A stretch of 33,453 bases of DNA from Phlegmacium glaucopus (GCA_015039465.1 MU130599.1:43142-76594); one strand, 5' to 3'; positions 9,970 to 20,248 are shown, counted from the stretch's first letter. A program made the numbers and translations. The notes: generated by a model from the letters alone, not told the origin.

Positions 9970-10436
9970 TTTACAGTCCCCCACATTGTCCGGCCAGACT
10001 CCACCGGACTGCCAAAAGTCCGGCGGAAGTCTGGCGGACTCCAGTAAAATAAATTCCGGTAAAATTCTGGTGAGAGTCCAGTGAGAGTCCGGTGAAAGTA
10101 GAAAAATGCCTGGACTGTATGTCTGGTCACAGTCCAGCGGACTTTTGATGGAATTTAGGGTTAGATTTAGATTTAGAGGTTAGGCTTAGGGTTATATTTA
10201 GATTTAGGGCTTAGGCTTAGGGCTTAGGATTAATATTTAGGGATGGGGATATTTTCTGTCCATGCGGTAGCGCGTTCTTAGGTTAGGAGGGGATACAGGC
10301 ATGTTTTGTACTTCCACCGGACTTCCACTGGACTCTCACCAGACTCTGACCAGACTCTGACCGGACTTTTCTGGAGTCCGCCGGACTCCGGTCAGTCTGG
10401 CGGAAGTCTGGCCAGACAATGTGGGGGAGTGTAAAG
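9970..10436. mobile_element. TIR element with ~140 bp GTCCGG/GTCTGG-rich inverted arms
   Basis: The left end TTTACAGTCCCCCACATTGT is inverted at the right end (ACAATGTGGGGGAGTGTAAA). Both arms (about 9970-10115 and 10290-10436) are built from short iterations of AGTCCGGC, AGTCTGGC, GAGTCCAGTG and GAGTCCGGTG and their complements. The arms are GC-rich islands in AT-rich DNA. The ~175 bp interior contains a TTAGGG-like tract. No transposase and no obvious target-site duplication were found, so it is a non-autonomous foldback/MITE-type element. Confidence 0.8.
10151..10240 (+). repeat. degenerate telomere-like tract (TTAGGG / TTTAG / GGCTTAGG variants)
   Basis: The + strand reads runs such as TTTAGGGTTAGATTTAG, TTAGGCTTAGGGTTA and TTAGGGCTTAGGCTTAGGGC, then TTAGGGATGGGG. 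TTAGGG is the usual fungal telomere repeat. Perfect units recur several times but are mixed with one- or two-base variants. The tract sits in the centre of the TIR element at 9970-10436. It may be an interstitial telomeric remnant or a G-rich simple repeat that grew inside the element. Confidence 0.7.
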
Positions 10437-10439
10437 ACC

Positions 10440-11510
10440 TCAATATTTATGGTGTGGATGCATCTAATTATCATACTGTCCAAATACTCAGAATTTCCTG
10501 GCTAAAACCATCAATATCATGCAAGCCATAAAGGAATATATTGCAATTTATATAAATATTAAGTCTACAATACAGTGGGGAAATTATCTATGCATTAAAA
10601 CCCTATGTCTAAAGGTGGAAGATGAAGACTTGTACTTTAGCCAAAGTAGTGTCACAAGTGTTACCAAAGTCACAAGTGTTACAAAGAGAACACATGGGTA
10701 AATCAAGAGAGCCAGGCTACTGGGTGCAAATCCAAAAAGGGATATTTGCGGAAAGGTTACAAATAATTAACCAGAATAACAATAAGAACAATAATGGGTT
10801 GCGGAGGGACCAATAACAGGTCATAGCAAAACCCAAAACAATTACACAAAAAGAGTTTTATTGTTTTATTTTGTATAAGTAAAGTACAGCAACTTGTAAA
10901 TAAATTATTGGATTGTAGCTTTCTTACCCCCACCAATATCAGTTGGTGTTTAAGAAATAAAGTAACAAGCCTTTCAAATCAACAACAAGAGAAAGAATAT
11001 ATTATTAAGTGTATTGGTTACACTATTGGTTTTGCATTGGTTGCAATTATTTTAAGTGTATTAGTTACACTATTGGTTATCGAAGTTAGTCTTCAAAATT
11101 TGGATACATATACAAAGTTATTCACAACTTAAAAGTGAAATCATTATTGTGAGAATCAATAAATAAATTGGAACGGCTATACTTCCTAGGAAGCCCGATC
11201 ACAATTCAAGACTTGTATTAGTGTATTTATACACTTATATTATAGTCAACCTATCAACGGCGTTATACTTGATAAGGACCTCCCACCAATCCAGCTTGAC
11301 ACATATGATGCATTTTTATTTTGCTTTCATTGTGGTGATCACATTTCTGTAGCCATATGCTAAGAGATGAACAGAGCAAGAACAGATATGTGAAATTTAT
11401 ACAACAATATGTTGCTGTGACAGGTATTGGCCTTGAAGAGTTCAGCAAAGTACTATCAGGACTCACAAGAGTACATCAATATTTTAAAGATTTATTACCA
11501 GCTAACAAGC
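10440..11510. other. AT-rich region with short direct repeats, no convincing gene
   Basis: A 14-bp direct repeat GTCACAAGTGTTAC occurs at about 10651 and 10670 (second copy interrupted by one or two differences). Near 10990-11080 the block AAGTGTATTGGTTACACTATTGGTT is nearly duplicated about 50 bp later, which creates a hydrophobic 74-codon frame (10908-11132) that is probably repeat-derived. Nothing else is supported. Confidence 0.45.
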
Positions 11511-11518
11511 TCGAATGA

Positions 11519-11931
11519 TTGGAACCATTTTCCATTAACAGCAACCTCACATTAGCCTGTCATACAAGATATTTTCAATCACATCGTCATTGCCAATCAG
11601 CAGATCCACATCCCTTTGGGCCAGGGGTAGATCCAAATGATGATCTAAAGCAAATTGGCGGTGACCTATATATCCACACAGAAGATAATGTTGTTCAATA
11701 TCTTGCAAGGAAGATTGAAACAGGACAGTCATTGAAGTAAGTTTACTTTGGAAACTATGGACCCAATGATCTTACTTGAACAATAGATATACCAACATAC
11801 ATCCCATCCGATTCCAGAGAGGTGATATTGTCAAAGTCACTATTTCTTTTTTTTGTGTTCAAACTCAATTTGGCAAATTCAAGATGATGACAGTGTTAAG
11901 GACGTTAACATTGCTTGATGACAAATTCTGA
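11519..11931 (+). CDS. two-exon agaric repeat-associated small protein (GDIVKV motif)
   Basis: Exon 1 (11519-11736) encodes FGPGVDPNDDLKQI, then YIHTEDNVVQYLARKIETG. It ends at a GTAAGT donor, and the 50-bp intron ends in GAACAATAG at 11786. Exon 2 (11787-11931) continues in phase: TNIHPIRFQRGDIVKVTISF, then KFKMMTVLRTLTLLDDKF and TGA. A hydrophobic beta-strand pattern around GDIVKV and VLRTLTLLD resembles, from memory, a small-protein family scattered in repeat-rich agaric DNA (unverified, function unknown). A further acceptor-bounded frame at 11991-12119 (HEVKDLLTPRLENVHMKC) looks like its tail, cut off by the TGA. Exon 1 may extend upstream of 11519. Confidence 0.55.
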
Positions 11932-12235
11932 CAAGTATGAATTTTTACCCATTTTGATGATTGAAGAATATTTCTGATTGTATGCTACAGAAAGCACAGG
12001 AACATGAGGTCAAAGATTTACTTACCCCAAGACTTGAAAATGTACATATGAAGTGTCGTCTCATGGAAACAGAGGACATGCCTACCTCAGTAAAATTCTC
12101 ATGTATGGATCTGACCTAACTATTGTTATATTGAAATAAATATATAAATAATAATAATTGCTTGTTAATGTATCAAATTAAAGTGACATATCCCTCTCTA
12201 ACTTGACTATTGTGTTGAACATTTGGACTATCTTA

Positions 12236-12797
12236 CAGCTGTTCTCATATCTGTAGACATTTTCAACTTTTTGCATTGTGTGCCTTTATTTGTGACAAAC
12301 ACCCAGAAATAGTAATGGCCAGGATTAGTAAGACTCCACTTGCTCCTCTAAGCTCCAACGCTAGCCTTCCCCTCATCAGAGTTTTCACTATGTAACCGAG
12401 ACATTCCATTCACTACCCCATTCTCAAAAATCTTCTCAACATTCCATTCACTGACCCTTGGAACAGCTAGCAACAAAGGTCAGTATTACTCAGTAACATG
12501 GTGAACAACCACAGTTTTCCTTCATTTCCTTCAGCTAATTTTCCTTTGATTCCCATTGCATTCTCAACATCTGCTGGTGTCAGGCCTCTGTCCAACATAG
12601 TAATAACAGCTTTTTCTGCTCTTCTGGTATAAATCTGTAGTTGCCCATGGTAAGGAGTCAGGGGTTCAATTACATATGGTAACAGGCGCTACTCCACTGT
12701 GGAGACTGAATCGTAATATTACCCATATAGGCTAAGTTTGTAAGCAAAGGCGCACAATGTAAAGTTTCAAAAATGTCTACAGATATGAGAACAGCTG
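12236..12797. mobile_element. Tc1/mariner-like non-autonomous TIR element (562 bp, TA-flanked)
   Basis: The left arm starts CAGCTGTTCTCATATCTGTA and matches the reverse complement of the right end over about 60 bp. The match includes a shared GTAGACATTTT and CATTGTG-GCCTTT blocks. Both ends are bordered by TA (12234-12235 and 12798-12799), the classic target duplication of Tc1/mariner elements. The interior carries no transposase-length frame. The TIR is unrelated to those at 3181-3513 and 9970-10436, so several families have inserted here. Confidence 0.82.
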
Positions 12798-12799
12798 TA

Positions 12800-13759
12800 A
12801 TCCATAAAGGTATTACATCAAAGTTAACAATAGTTGTGGAGGGAAGGTGATCACAGTCGTATCATGAGTACACTTATGTAAGTCAAGATAATTATTTTGC
12901 CTAGCATTACTATCCAATCCCGCCAAGCTGAGCAACCAGATAAATATATATCAACATGCCATTCCTAATGGCTAATTATTTACAGTTGTTTATAAACAAT
13001 AAGCGCCAACTGGTTTTTATGTACCAGCATTAGGGGGATTCAAAGTAAATGAAGCAACAGTTTCAAAACCGTTGCTTCACTTTTGTTGATGAGATTTTGA
13101 AGCAGTTCAACTTTGATCGGTTGAGTAACCCTGACTTTACTTTAATTTTGAAGTAACTTCAAATCCAGCAGGGTTTAAAACACATCAAGACACTCTGATG
13201 ACAGACTTTTCTCATCCTTCCCTTCATACCAAAGTATGTCTCACCCAACCACGTGTCTCGTATTGAGAACATTGTCTTGTTGGAATCTTTCCAGACTGGG
13301 GACACTCTTCACATGTGTCCACCCAACTAGCTTACATACTAGCAGCTGCCTGTGTAACCTAGCCATAAACAATATTAAATAGATTTTTTATTCTAAGTGA
13401 ATGTGAGAAACAAGCATGAACGTCTGCGTTGATCTCTCAGATCAAATCTTCCTTTGATAACATAATGTTCAACTAAATTGAACTTATTATTGGTCACTGT
13501 ATGTTGTAACACAGATATAATGAAAAACCTAAGTACCATAGGCTTCCAAAACAGAGTAGTCACCAAAAAAACAATGGCACTCCATAGAATTATATTACAA
13601 TCTACAATTATGTTCGCTTATATTTTTCTGACACACCCCAAAGGGCACCACGATAGTTTCTTTGCATTTCTTGTAATGCCTTATGTTGACCATATGCCCA
13701 ATAATTCTCTCATTGGCATTATTGGCAGGTAGAAATAAAGTCAAACTTATATTCACTCA
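12800..13759. other. AT-rich stretch with one hairpin, possible decayed exons
   Basis: A short foldback at about 13047-13083 pairs AAATGAAGCAAC with GTTGCTTCACTTT. A + strand frame at 13478-13732 (84 codons) contains HDSFFAFLVMPYVDHMPNNS and ends beside a GCAG|GTAGAA potential donor. It could be an exon of an unidentified gene, but no partner exon was found. Confidence 0.35.
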
Positions 13760-14040
13760 CCCTGCTCAGTACATCCCTAAACTGCATGAAATAGCTTTAA
13801 AAAATATAATATAAGCAGATCAATAGATATACCGTATATTGTCCTGTTGCCTGGTTCAGAAAGAGATATTGAAATTGAAATCATGAAGAAAAAGAAAGAA
13901 CAGAAAACTTAACTTACCCCAATAACACATTCTTTCTTCTTCAGGACCACCCAATACCTATGTACATAGGTACCGATCTCCCATTCTGAGTTCACATTTA
14001 CTCGAAATTCTATGCAGTATCCTTTTCCGATAGCGCCCAT
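13760..14040 (-). CDS. 5' exons of an unidentified minus-strand gene with microexons
   Basis: Reading the minus strand from an ATG at 14040, the first exon encodes MGAIGKGYCIEFRVNVNSEW and continues through YVHRYWVVLKKKECVIG to a GTAAGTTAAG donor. Candidate downstream microexons follow. One, after CTGAACCAG, encodes ATGQYT (18 bp). Another, after TTTCATGCAG, encodes FRDVLSR (21 bp) and ends at GTGAGT. The protein family is not recognised. The consensus donors argue for a real gene, while lack of a recognisable continuation to the left suggests a fragment. Confidence 0.4.
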
Positions 14041-14712
14041 ATTTCTGAATAAGTTGTAAGGAAGATTATGAATAATCGACAAATGAGAAGAATTAGAATG
14101 AGCGAAATCAAAGATAGTTATGAGGTAAAGCTAAAATATCTTATTTGACTACAAAGAATAAGTAACATTATATATTGACTATTCCATTAAATATAGTGAA
14201 AAAGATTAATATAACATGTAGACGCCTGTCATAAATGATCATGACCATTATTTTCACGTGATGTGTGAGGATTTGTAAGACAAGAATGAAGAATTTACTT
14301 TACGGTAATACAAAAGGGGAAAATATTGATCATTGTGCAGACAACATTTGAAATTTCCCACCCTGTAAATTAGTCCATAAAAGTGGGGTTGCACAATCCT
14401 CAGTATGTGTGACACCCGGTCACATGTGGTGACACAGTGTGACACAGCCAAATTCTTGAGACATCGCATTTGTGCTCTCCACACCTCTGAGATACAAAAT
14501 AATTTGTGCTGTATTTAAGAATAAGAAGTAATTATACATGCCTAAGATATTCCTTACAGGAAAAACATTATATTTGACCCAAAAATGCGAAATGAATGTC
14601 AATTGCCTGCCAAATATGAGGCTCCAAAGAGATTGGACATTATCCCTTCAACCACAGCACCTATGAGCATAATTTGCAGAAGGATTTTGCTTAGAATTTA
14701 AATTCAAATCGA
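14041..14712. other. AT-rich stretch, nothing recognised apart from GTGACAC-rich short tract
   Basis: At 14407-14450 the text alternates GTGACAC, GGTCACATGTGGTGACACAG and TGTGACACAG, an imperfect palindrome-rich tract of the type common in fungal repeats. Frames on the minus strand (60-76 codons) across it show no family resemblance. Confidence 0.45.
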
Positions 14713-14818
14713 TCTACGAGTCCAAAATTTTAATTAGTCCCCCCTATGTCAAGATAGACCCTCAAAATGTGCACTTTAACATGATTAGGGGCCAGTAATT
14801 AAAATTTTAAACTCGTAG
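14713..14818. repeat. small foldback / MITE remnant
   Basis: The arm CTACGAGTCCAAAATTTTAATTAGTCCCCC (14715-) pairs with the inverse of GGGGCCAGTAATTAAAATTTTAAACTCGTAG (ending ~14818), about 30 bp with few mismatches around a loop of roughly 40 bp. It could form a stem-loop and is probably a miniature transposon remnant. Confidence 0.65.
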
Positions 14819-14846
14819 AATTGAAGCCATATACAAGTAGATTATT

Positions 14847-15182
14847 TTATCTCTGCAAATATAATCCTAAATCCCATCTGTTGTGAAGATAATAGCCCAA
14901 GAAGGCACAGGTGGAAGCAAGAGATGCACTGGTGATTGTCATGGGTAAACTATAAAATTTTCCGGGTTTGGACCCATGGACATGTACATCTAAACATTCT
15001 CTACATTTTGCAATTTTATTTGTCCAGAATGGTGAATAAATGAGTAATCTGTGGGCCCACCATGGTAGATCAATAATTGATGTGAGCAAGTTGAGTTGCC
15101 TAATTTGGACATATTTGACGAAGCAGGGCCACCATGCAGGAGGTGTAGCCAGGTCATTTCTCAACGGATTTTGATAAAACAA
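14847..15182 (-). CDS. hypothetical 111-codon minus-strand frame
   Basis: The frame is open from 15182 to 14847, rich in Trp, Tyr and Leu, and matches no family I know. No splice-site support was found at either end and the surrounding DNA is repeat-rich, so it may be fortuitous or a degenerate element-derived fragment. Confidence 0.2.
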   Translation of the reverse strand: MFYQNPLRNDLATPPAWWPCFVKYVQIRQLNLLTSIIDLPWWAHRLLIYSPFWTNKIAKCRECLDVHVHGSKPGKFYSLPMTITSASLASTCAFLGYYLHNRWDLGLYLQR

Positions 15183-15359
15183 ATTGCAAAAAATTCAGAA
15201 AAAAAAGAGCTACATGGCTCAAAGCAGAAAATTGTTGAAAATACACAAAATTCCTTGTGACAATTCCTAGAAGGATCTGAATATCCATACCCTTACCTTG
15301 TTCCTCATATCCTTCACTTAGGCCTCTTTGGCACTTGTAAGCTCATCCTTGATGAGGGG

Positions 15360-17640
15360 AGAGGAAGGTAGGAGCCGAGTACTACATAGGTGGGAGGCTT
15401 GTATGTTTGGTCTCGAAGGTGAGGGCGTAGCAAAAGAAGTACCTATTATCGCTGAACCGACTTTTAACGCTTCCTATATCTGTTCATTTCTTCTACACCC
15501 CAATACCGTCATCTACTTTTTGCTCAACTCATTGATTCTATGCACAGCTAAGGTAACCCAAACTTGAAACACATACAAGATCTTTCCCCTTGGCTTCTAC
15601 ATACGGTAGCCTTTCCGAACTCAATGCTACATAGCTGAAGCAGAAGAAGGTCTTAGGGTATAGGTTCACGAACTTCCTCTTACCCAAGACCCTCTCAGCT
15701 CTAACAGAGAACAGTACCTGCTAAAACCCGGAACCACGCTGAACTTCCACGGAAATAAATAGCTTCACGGGAGCTAAGAGCGTCAGGAGAGCGTCAGGCT
15801 TCTAAGCGGCGGAAAAAAGTATCTTAACTTCGACACGACGACTTAGTAGCCACTGAGCCTGCTCCCCGGTAGCGAGCAATTTACAGGGGCTTACTAAGAG
15901 GTTAAAGCTGAACTCTAGGTGCGTTCCCTTTATCTCTCCTGTTGAACTTCTGGAACATGTAATAATCACATTCTAACTATTCACCAACTCCTATATTGAA
16001 TATTCCCTCCACTGCCCATTCGTATATAAGAATCAACTTCAAGGGAACGAGAGGGGGTGTGACTGTAAAGCCTGTAGTGGCTTTGGGCAAATTTCCTTAA
16101 TTGTATCGGTGTGACTACAAGACAAGTAGCTCTCCCAAGGAGCGTCGTGGTTCCCATTATCAATTTATATTTTCAAAAATCCCGATCTTTTTAAATTTAA
16201 TCAAATTTAACGGAATTTGACTTATATATGGCCAAAAATGTCGATAAACGCTTTACCATCTGCAAAACCTTTTAAAGAGTAGACGCGGAAACAAATGCCA
16301 TTTGTTGGTCTATATCATGTCGCGTTTGTTTGGCACGGAGTTAAGGAGTAACGAGGTGGAAGGGGGTGGAACGAACTTTTAGTGATACAGTAGCGTTATA
16401 TAACTAGCAACTGGGACAACCACTGTTTCTCGGATATGATCTACATTTATCGCGTCGGGGAGGTGACGAAAGGTGAGTACGCGTAGTTAAGATGGATTAA
16501 TACCCATAAATATGTTTGTTTCCGCGTGTACTCTTTAAAAGGTTTTGCAGATGGTAAAACGTTTATCGACATTTCCACTTATTTGTTTAAATTGTGACTA
16601 AAAACGTCAAGAATCTCTTGTTTAAAAGTGAATTTGCATCCTTTTCATTGGGGTCTGGAGACAAGTTTTTTTAACCTCACTTATCCATTTGTGAATGTTT
16701 TGTTACTGTTTTGATTTTATGACTTATACTATAACTGCAAATCGCTCTAGTAATTAGCTGTGTTTATTATGATAATAATGAGTTTGTTCTCTAGGGCGGT
16801 GTTTTCTTTTTGTTTTCTACTGAGTTTTTAATTCAGTTTATCTTACATTTGCTTTAGTCCCTGGTTTCTACTTCGTTTTAATCGGTTTTCTTCTATACGT
16901 CCTCGTTTCTACCGTCCGTACGTCATCATCTAACGTTCGTCCGGAAAATTCTTTGGAGAAAAACTTCGAAAAGTGAACCGAAATATCTGACGCTAGTTAT
17001 GTAGGTACTAGCATAGAATAACTATGATGACTTTGACTACCTGTAGCGGTTTCTATTTTTAGTCAGGCAAAGTCTCTATCATCAAGAATGTATTCATGGG
17101 AGGAAGGAAAAAGGTGAGCGTCAACTCGTGACCGTTTTCTCTCAACTCAAACACTCAGTAAACAGAACATTAGCTATAGCACTATTCCATTGAAACTCTC
17201 ACGGTTCAACTCTCACAAGTCTAGTCTCGCGCGACGACTGCAACTTGAGCCTTTTAGAAAGTAGTATAGTAAAATGACCAAACTCACCCAGTAACGGAAG
17301 TCGCACCGTCTAGGCTCAAGACAATCTAGTTGATAGCTTGTCTATAGAGTGCCCTCGAGTGAATAGGTGTATTGGGAACGTTGCGATACTGAAAATAAAA
17401 TTCCAACTAGGTCCTGTACGTCTACGCACCTACCCCAAACAAGCACGGTCACGAGGAGGACAGCTGACCTTCGAAAGATCGACTAAAGTATCCCGAGACA
17501 TCTAATGTGGCCAGTCTAAGTTCTCTAGACCACCTTACTTTCTACCGTCGAAACCTGAAAGCCAAACTAACCGTCGTCCGTGAAGTCGACTCAAATTTTA
17601 TTTTGACACGTTTCAGATCACGACCCATAGCTTGAGTCTA
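15360..17640. other. repeat-rich stretch suspected to be mirror-image text
   Basis: No frame longer than ~80 codons exists on the given strands. Reading the bases reversed without complementing gives one frame of about 155 codons, open from ~16000 down to ~15565. The complemented text from ~15277 to 15520 is open for ~80 codons. From 16300 to 17640 CpG clearly outnumbers GpC, the opposite of the flanking normal DNA and what a mirrored CpG-poor sequence would show. No protein family was recognised in any reading, so this call is weaker than for 1-2290 and 18070-20249. Composition flips back near 17640. Limits are estimates. Confidence 0.45.
16236..16574. mobile_element. non-autonomous element with ~60 bp near-perfect terminal inverted repeats
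   Basis: The left arm AAATGTCGATAAACGCTTTA continues through CCATCTGCAAAACC and is inverted almost perfectly at 16514-16574 (GGTTTTGCAGATGGTAAAAC, then GTTTATCGACATTT). Arms also share TTTTAAAGAGTA and GCGGAAACAAA. The interior of ~220 bp has no coding capacity. An inverted repeat survives both normal and mirrored storage, so it says nothing about orientation, but it lies inside the suspected mirrored stretch. The TIR is unrelated to the other elements here. Confidence 0.85.
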
Positions 17641-18069
17641 CAAAATATGTATCTGTATAATGCTCAGAATGCATCATTTCTGAGCAAGAATATGTTAAGA
17701 GAAGATCCCTGGGATACACTTTCAAAGTATGTGCATATCTTCCTTTACCAATGGAAAATAACCTCCACTTGTTAGGGGTTCTGTTAGGGGCCATTGTCGG
17801 ACTGGGTCAGTGTGACACACTGTGTCGGTAACCACAGTGTAAATGACTATGTCAACGTCAAGGAACTCAATAACTGACAAAGGGAGGTAAAAAAAACGTT
17901 TCATATGTATCATATCACATATATTATGTTATTAGGACTGGGGATTTATTTACTTTATAAGACCCTTAACGTTATAATACTGGTTCTAGAATATGTAAGA
18001 CTACAGTTAGTAGGTGTAGGAGGGTTAGGACGAGTAGTAGAGTCGTTATACAGAGGGGTCAGAATGATT
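17641..18069. other. intergenic AT-rich stretch left of the LINE tail
   Basis: It contains a perfect short palindromic stem GCTCAGAA / TTCTGAGC at about 17661-17684 and a GTGTGACACACTGTGT palindrome near 17810. Base-step composition suggests normal orientation up to ~17880. From ~17900 to 18069 GpC is absent, so orientation there is uncertain. No gene is recognised. Confidence 0.4.
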
Positions 18070-18116
18070 AAAAAAAAAAAAAAAAAAAAAAAAACATAGG
18101 TGATGACCCAAAATGT

Positions 18117-18161
<45 letters not shown>
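18070..18161. repeat. two poly(A) runs (25 and 44 A) at the 3' end of the LINE
   Basis: A-runs occupy 18070-18094 and 18118-18161, separated by 23 bases. In the mirrored reading (right to left, uncomplemented) they follow the LINE stop codon and a ~430-base 3' UTR, exactly where a non-LTR retrotransposon carries its tail. Poly(A) reads the same in either direction, so the left mirror junction could lie within it. Confidence 0.85.
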
Positions 18162-18162
<1 letters not shown>

Positions 18163-18590
18163 AAACACAGTTAAATCCAGAAGCCTCGGACCGAGGTACG
18201 TCTGTAATGATCGAATAAATGCCTAAATATGATACCCCGGGGATCACGGGCAGAGGGAGGGGACGTCGGGGTACGACGTGACGACTCCATGCAGAATTTG
18301 CTAGGGGAGGAGTCAGTCGGGCTGTATCTTTGCGGCAAACGTACTCGTGACGAACTGCACCACCCCATCACCAGGCTTAGGGTCAGTAACGCGACAAGAA
18401 AAGTTCAAACCGTCTTCGCGGGAGATCGAAAATTCATGGGCTGACGATTCGTCATTCATGCTGCCTACTCTGGTCCCTCACTACGCGGGCTACACAACGC
18501 CCGTTCTCAAAACAAAACAAAATCCAAAATCACAATATCCAAAAAGCAACAGAAGTCCCCAAATGAGAAACGCAGGATATTACTTGGCAT

Positions 18591-20248
18591 AATAGGTAAG
18601 ACAACTAGTAGATATTGACGCACTTTAAATCTGTGTAGTGGATTGCTCCCAACGTCAGCGGAACAAGCTGGATACATAGCATCGTCGAGCGAACACCGCA
18701 GGAACAACCTGTCCTACTCGGACTCTAGAGAACTTAATGCCGGATCAAACTGTAGGTTTCTCACAGCGAGCATCAGCATCGACCCCGTAAGCTTATTTAT
18801 TACTCACCAGCAGAGACGATGAAGCAACGCGGACTATAAAGACGTTGATAGCGTCACCAACCACAACCGAAACGGTTGCGCCAACTCCATGTGGAACTCG
18901 CCGTTCACCAAACTTGCCTAGACCTTGTCCTCTGACGTAACCCGAACCCACTCCGGAGCAACGTAGCGAGACATGGAGAGCATTCCCTTTGACCCCAGAT
19001 AGCGCAGGTAAGATGGAAAGGAACCTCTATGAACGGTGAAGCGGAGGGTAAGGAGGACATCACAACATCGGTAGGCAAGGAACTAATCGTGTCTCAAGTC
19101 ACCCTCAACTACGGACTCGTTTGCTCCCTCCACGTACTGACCGCTGCGACGAGGCGATCGACGACTAGCGCGGAGGGACAGTCGTATGAGTAATGGTCGG
19201 TGTAACGATACTCGGCGTTAGGTGGACTCGAACTGGAATTTCCGTGATCCGCAACCGCCATGGGAAGGGTAATGGACTGGACGATTGAACTCCTTGAGCA
19301 GTCACTCCATCCTAGGCCTAAAACGAGCTGCTCGAGGATAGCTGAGATACTTGCTAACTGATAGCCACATATCGCTATAGCTCGTTACTGAATCGACCAG
19401 AAGCGGGAACTCATTGGTCTAGCGATCGTCCGTTGGGTGACGAAGTCGCAGGAAGCAGCTTATAAGCGACAGAAATGGGTCAAATATTGCGTTCCAAAAC
19501 CGGCCCAAATAACTGCAACTTGCGCGCATCATGTTTTGACGCCGTCGGGGGTGTAATGGGAGACTCTGACTCGGCAGCCTCATCTAGGCATACAGTCTGA
19601 ATAGCAAACGGAGGTCGCGCTAACTAAGAAGGAACGACGGACCCTACACCCAACATTACCCGTAAAGAACTGAACACTCGGCTGAATTGCCCCACTAGAA
19701 GAGATGGTCCTCACCTAACTTGAACTTCTAGGCTTCCTCCACGACTCATAACCTCTACACCCAAAAACGACCCGCCAACACCATCCTCTGATCAACAAAC
19801 GACCGACCCAATCAGCCCCCGTCCCACGACTCGGACTGGTCCCGAGACTTTGTTTAGAAGAAATCATTCTCTAGATACCCGTCATTTGGGCGTACGCGCA
19901 GATCGTTCAGTCAACCTCTACTTACGTCCCGCGGGCACTAACGGTTACACCGCTAAGAGACATTGAAGGGCTTGAGGAAATCCCGGAAGTGGCTGGGGCA
20001 TAAGAAGAAGAATGGATGGAGGAACAACCCACCGCATATGGTCCACAGGTTAGGCATACAGTAGAATCCCTGACGATGGCGCTCTATATCGACGGCGTAC
20101 TTAAAACCTCTGTAAGGACGACGACCGGACCACTCGGCAGCCATCTCCTCCTGGGTTCGACAACGGAACCGCTAACGGAACACGTAGACACATCAGGTAG
20201 ACTCGACTGACAGCTGCACCTAAGGGTTCATGAACATCGAACAGCGTT
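18591..20248. CDS. LINE ORF2 C-terminal half: thumb/linker, RNase H, Cys-His motif (mirror-image text)
   Basis: All positions here are read right to left, uncomplemented. The start lies in VATSYKYLGIHVDSQLRW (just after the RT palm in such proteins). Then follow the linker with AITGALHSSPTDLLDAHAG and TLPPTNP. RNase H spans about residues 250-390: catalytic Asp in IRIYSDGS, Glu in STKDAEAVG, Asp in LYTDSQSF, and the final acidic site in WIAAHSNVAGNEYADREA. The C-terminus holds CDSC, then THYLFECPSYDYER and LLRYIGRTRR, ending in TAA at 18593-18591. All four RNase H catalytic positions are present and the frame is free of stops, so the copy was young when sequenced. RNase H removes RNA from the RNA/DNA hybrid during target-primed reverse transcription. 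Confidence 0.95.

Noticed and set aside
17595..17640. tRNA B-box-like string (GAGTTCGATACCC in the reversed reading)
   Set aside because: No A box, acceptor stem or anticodon arm could be folded around it in any orientation.
17905..18099. 64-codon + frame ending in poly-lysine, and poly-phenylalanine frame on the minus strand
   Set aside because: These are translations of the poly(A) runs, not genes.
18805..19005. Minus-strand exon-like frame (RFLSILPALSG.. to ..VASSSLL) bounded by TTCATAG and GTGAGT
   Set aside because: It looks like a real exon in the given orientation, but the interval lies inside the 552-codon mirrored LINE frame, whose RNase H and Cys-His motifs are decisive. The splice-like ends are coincidental.
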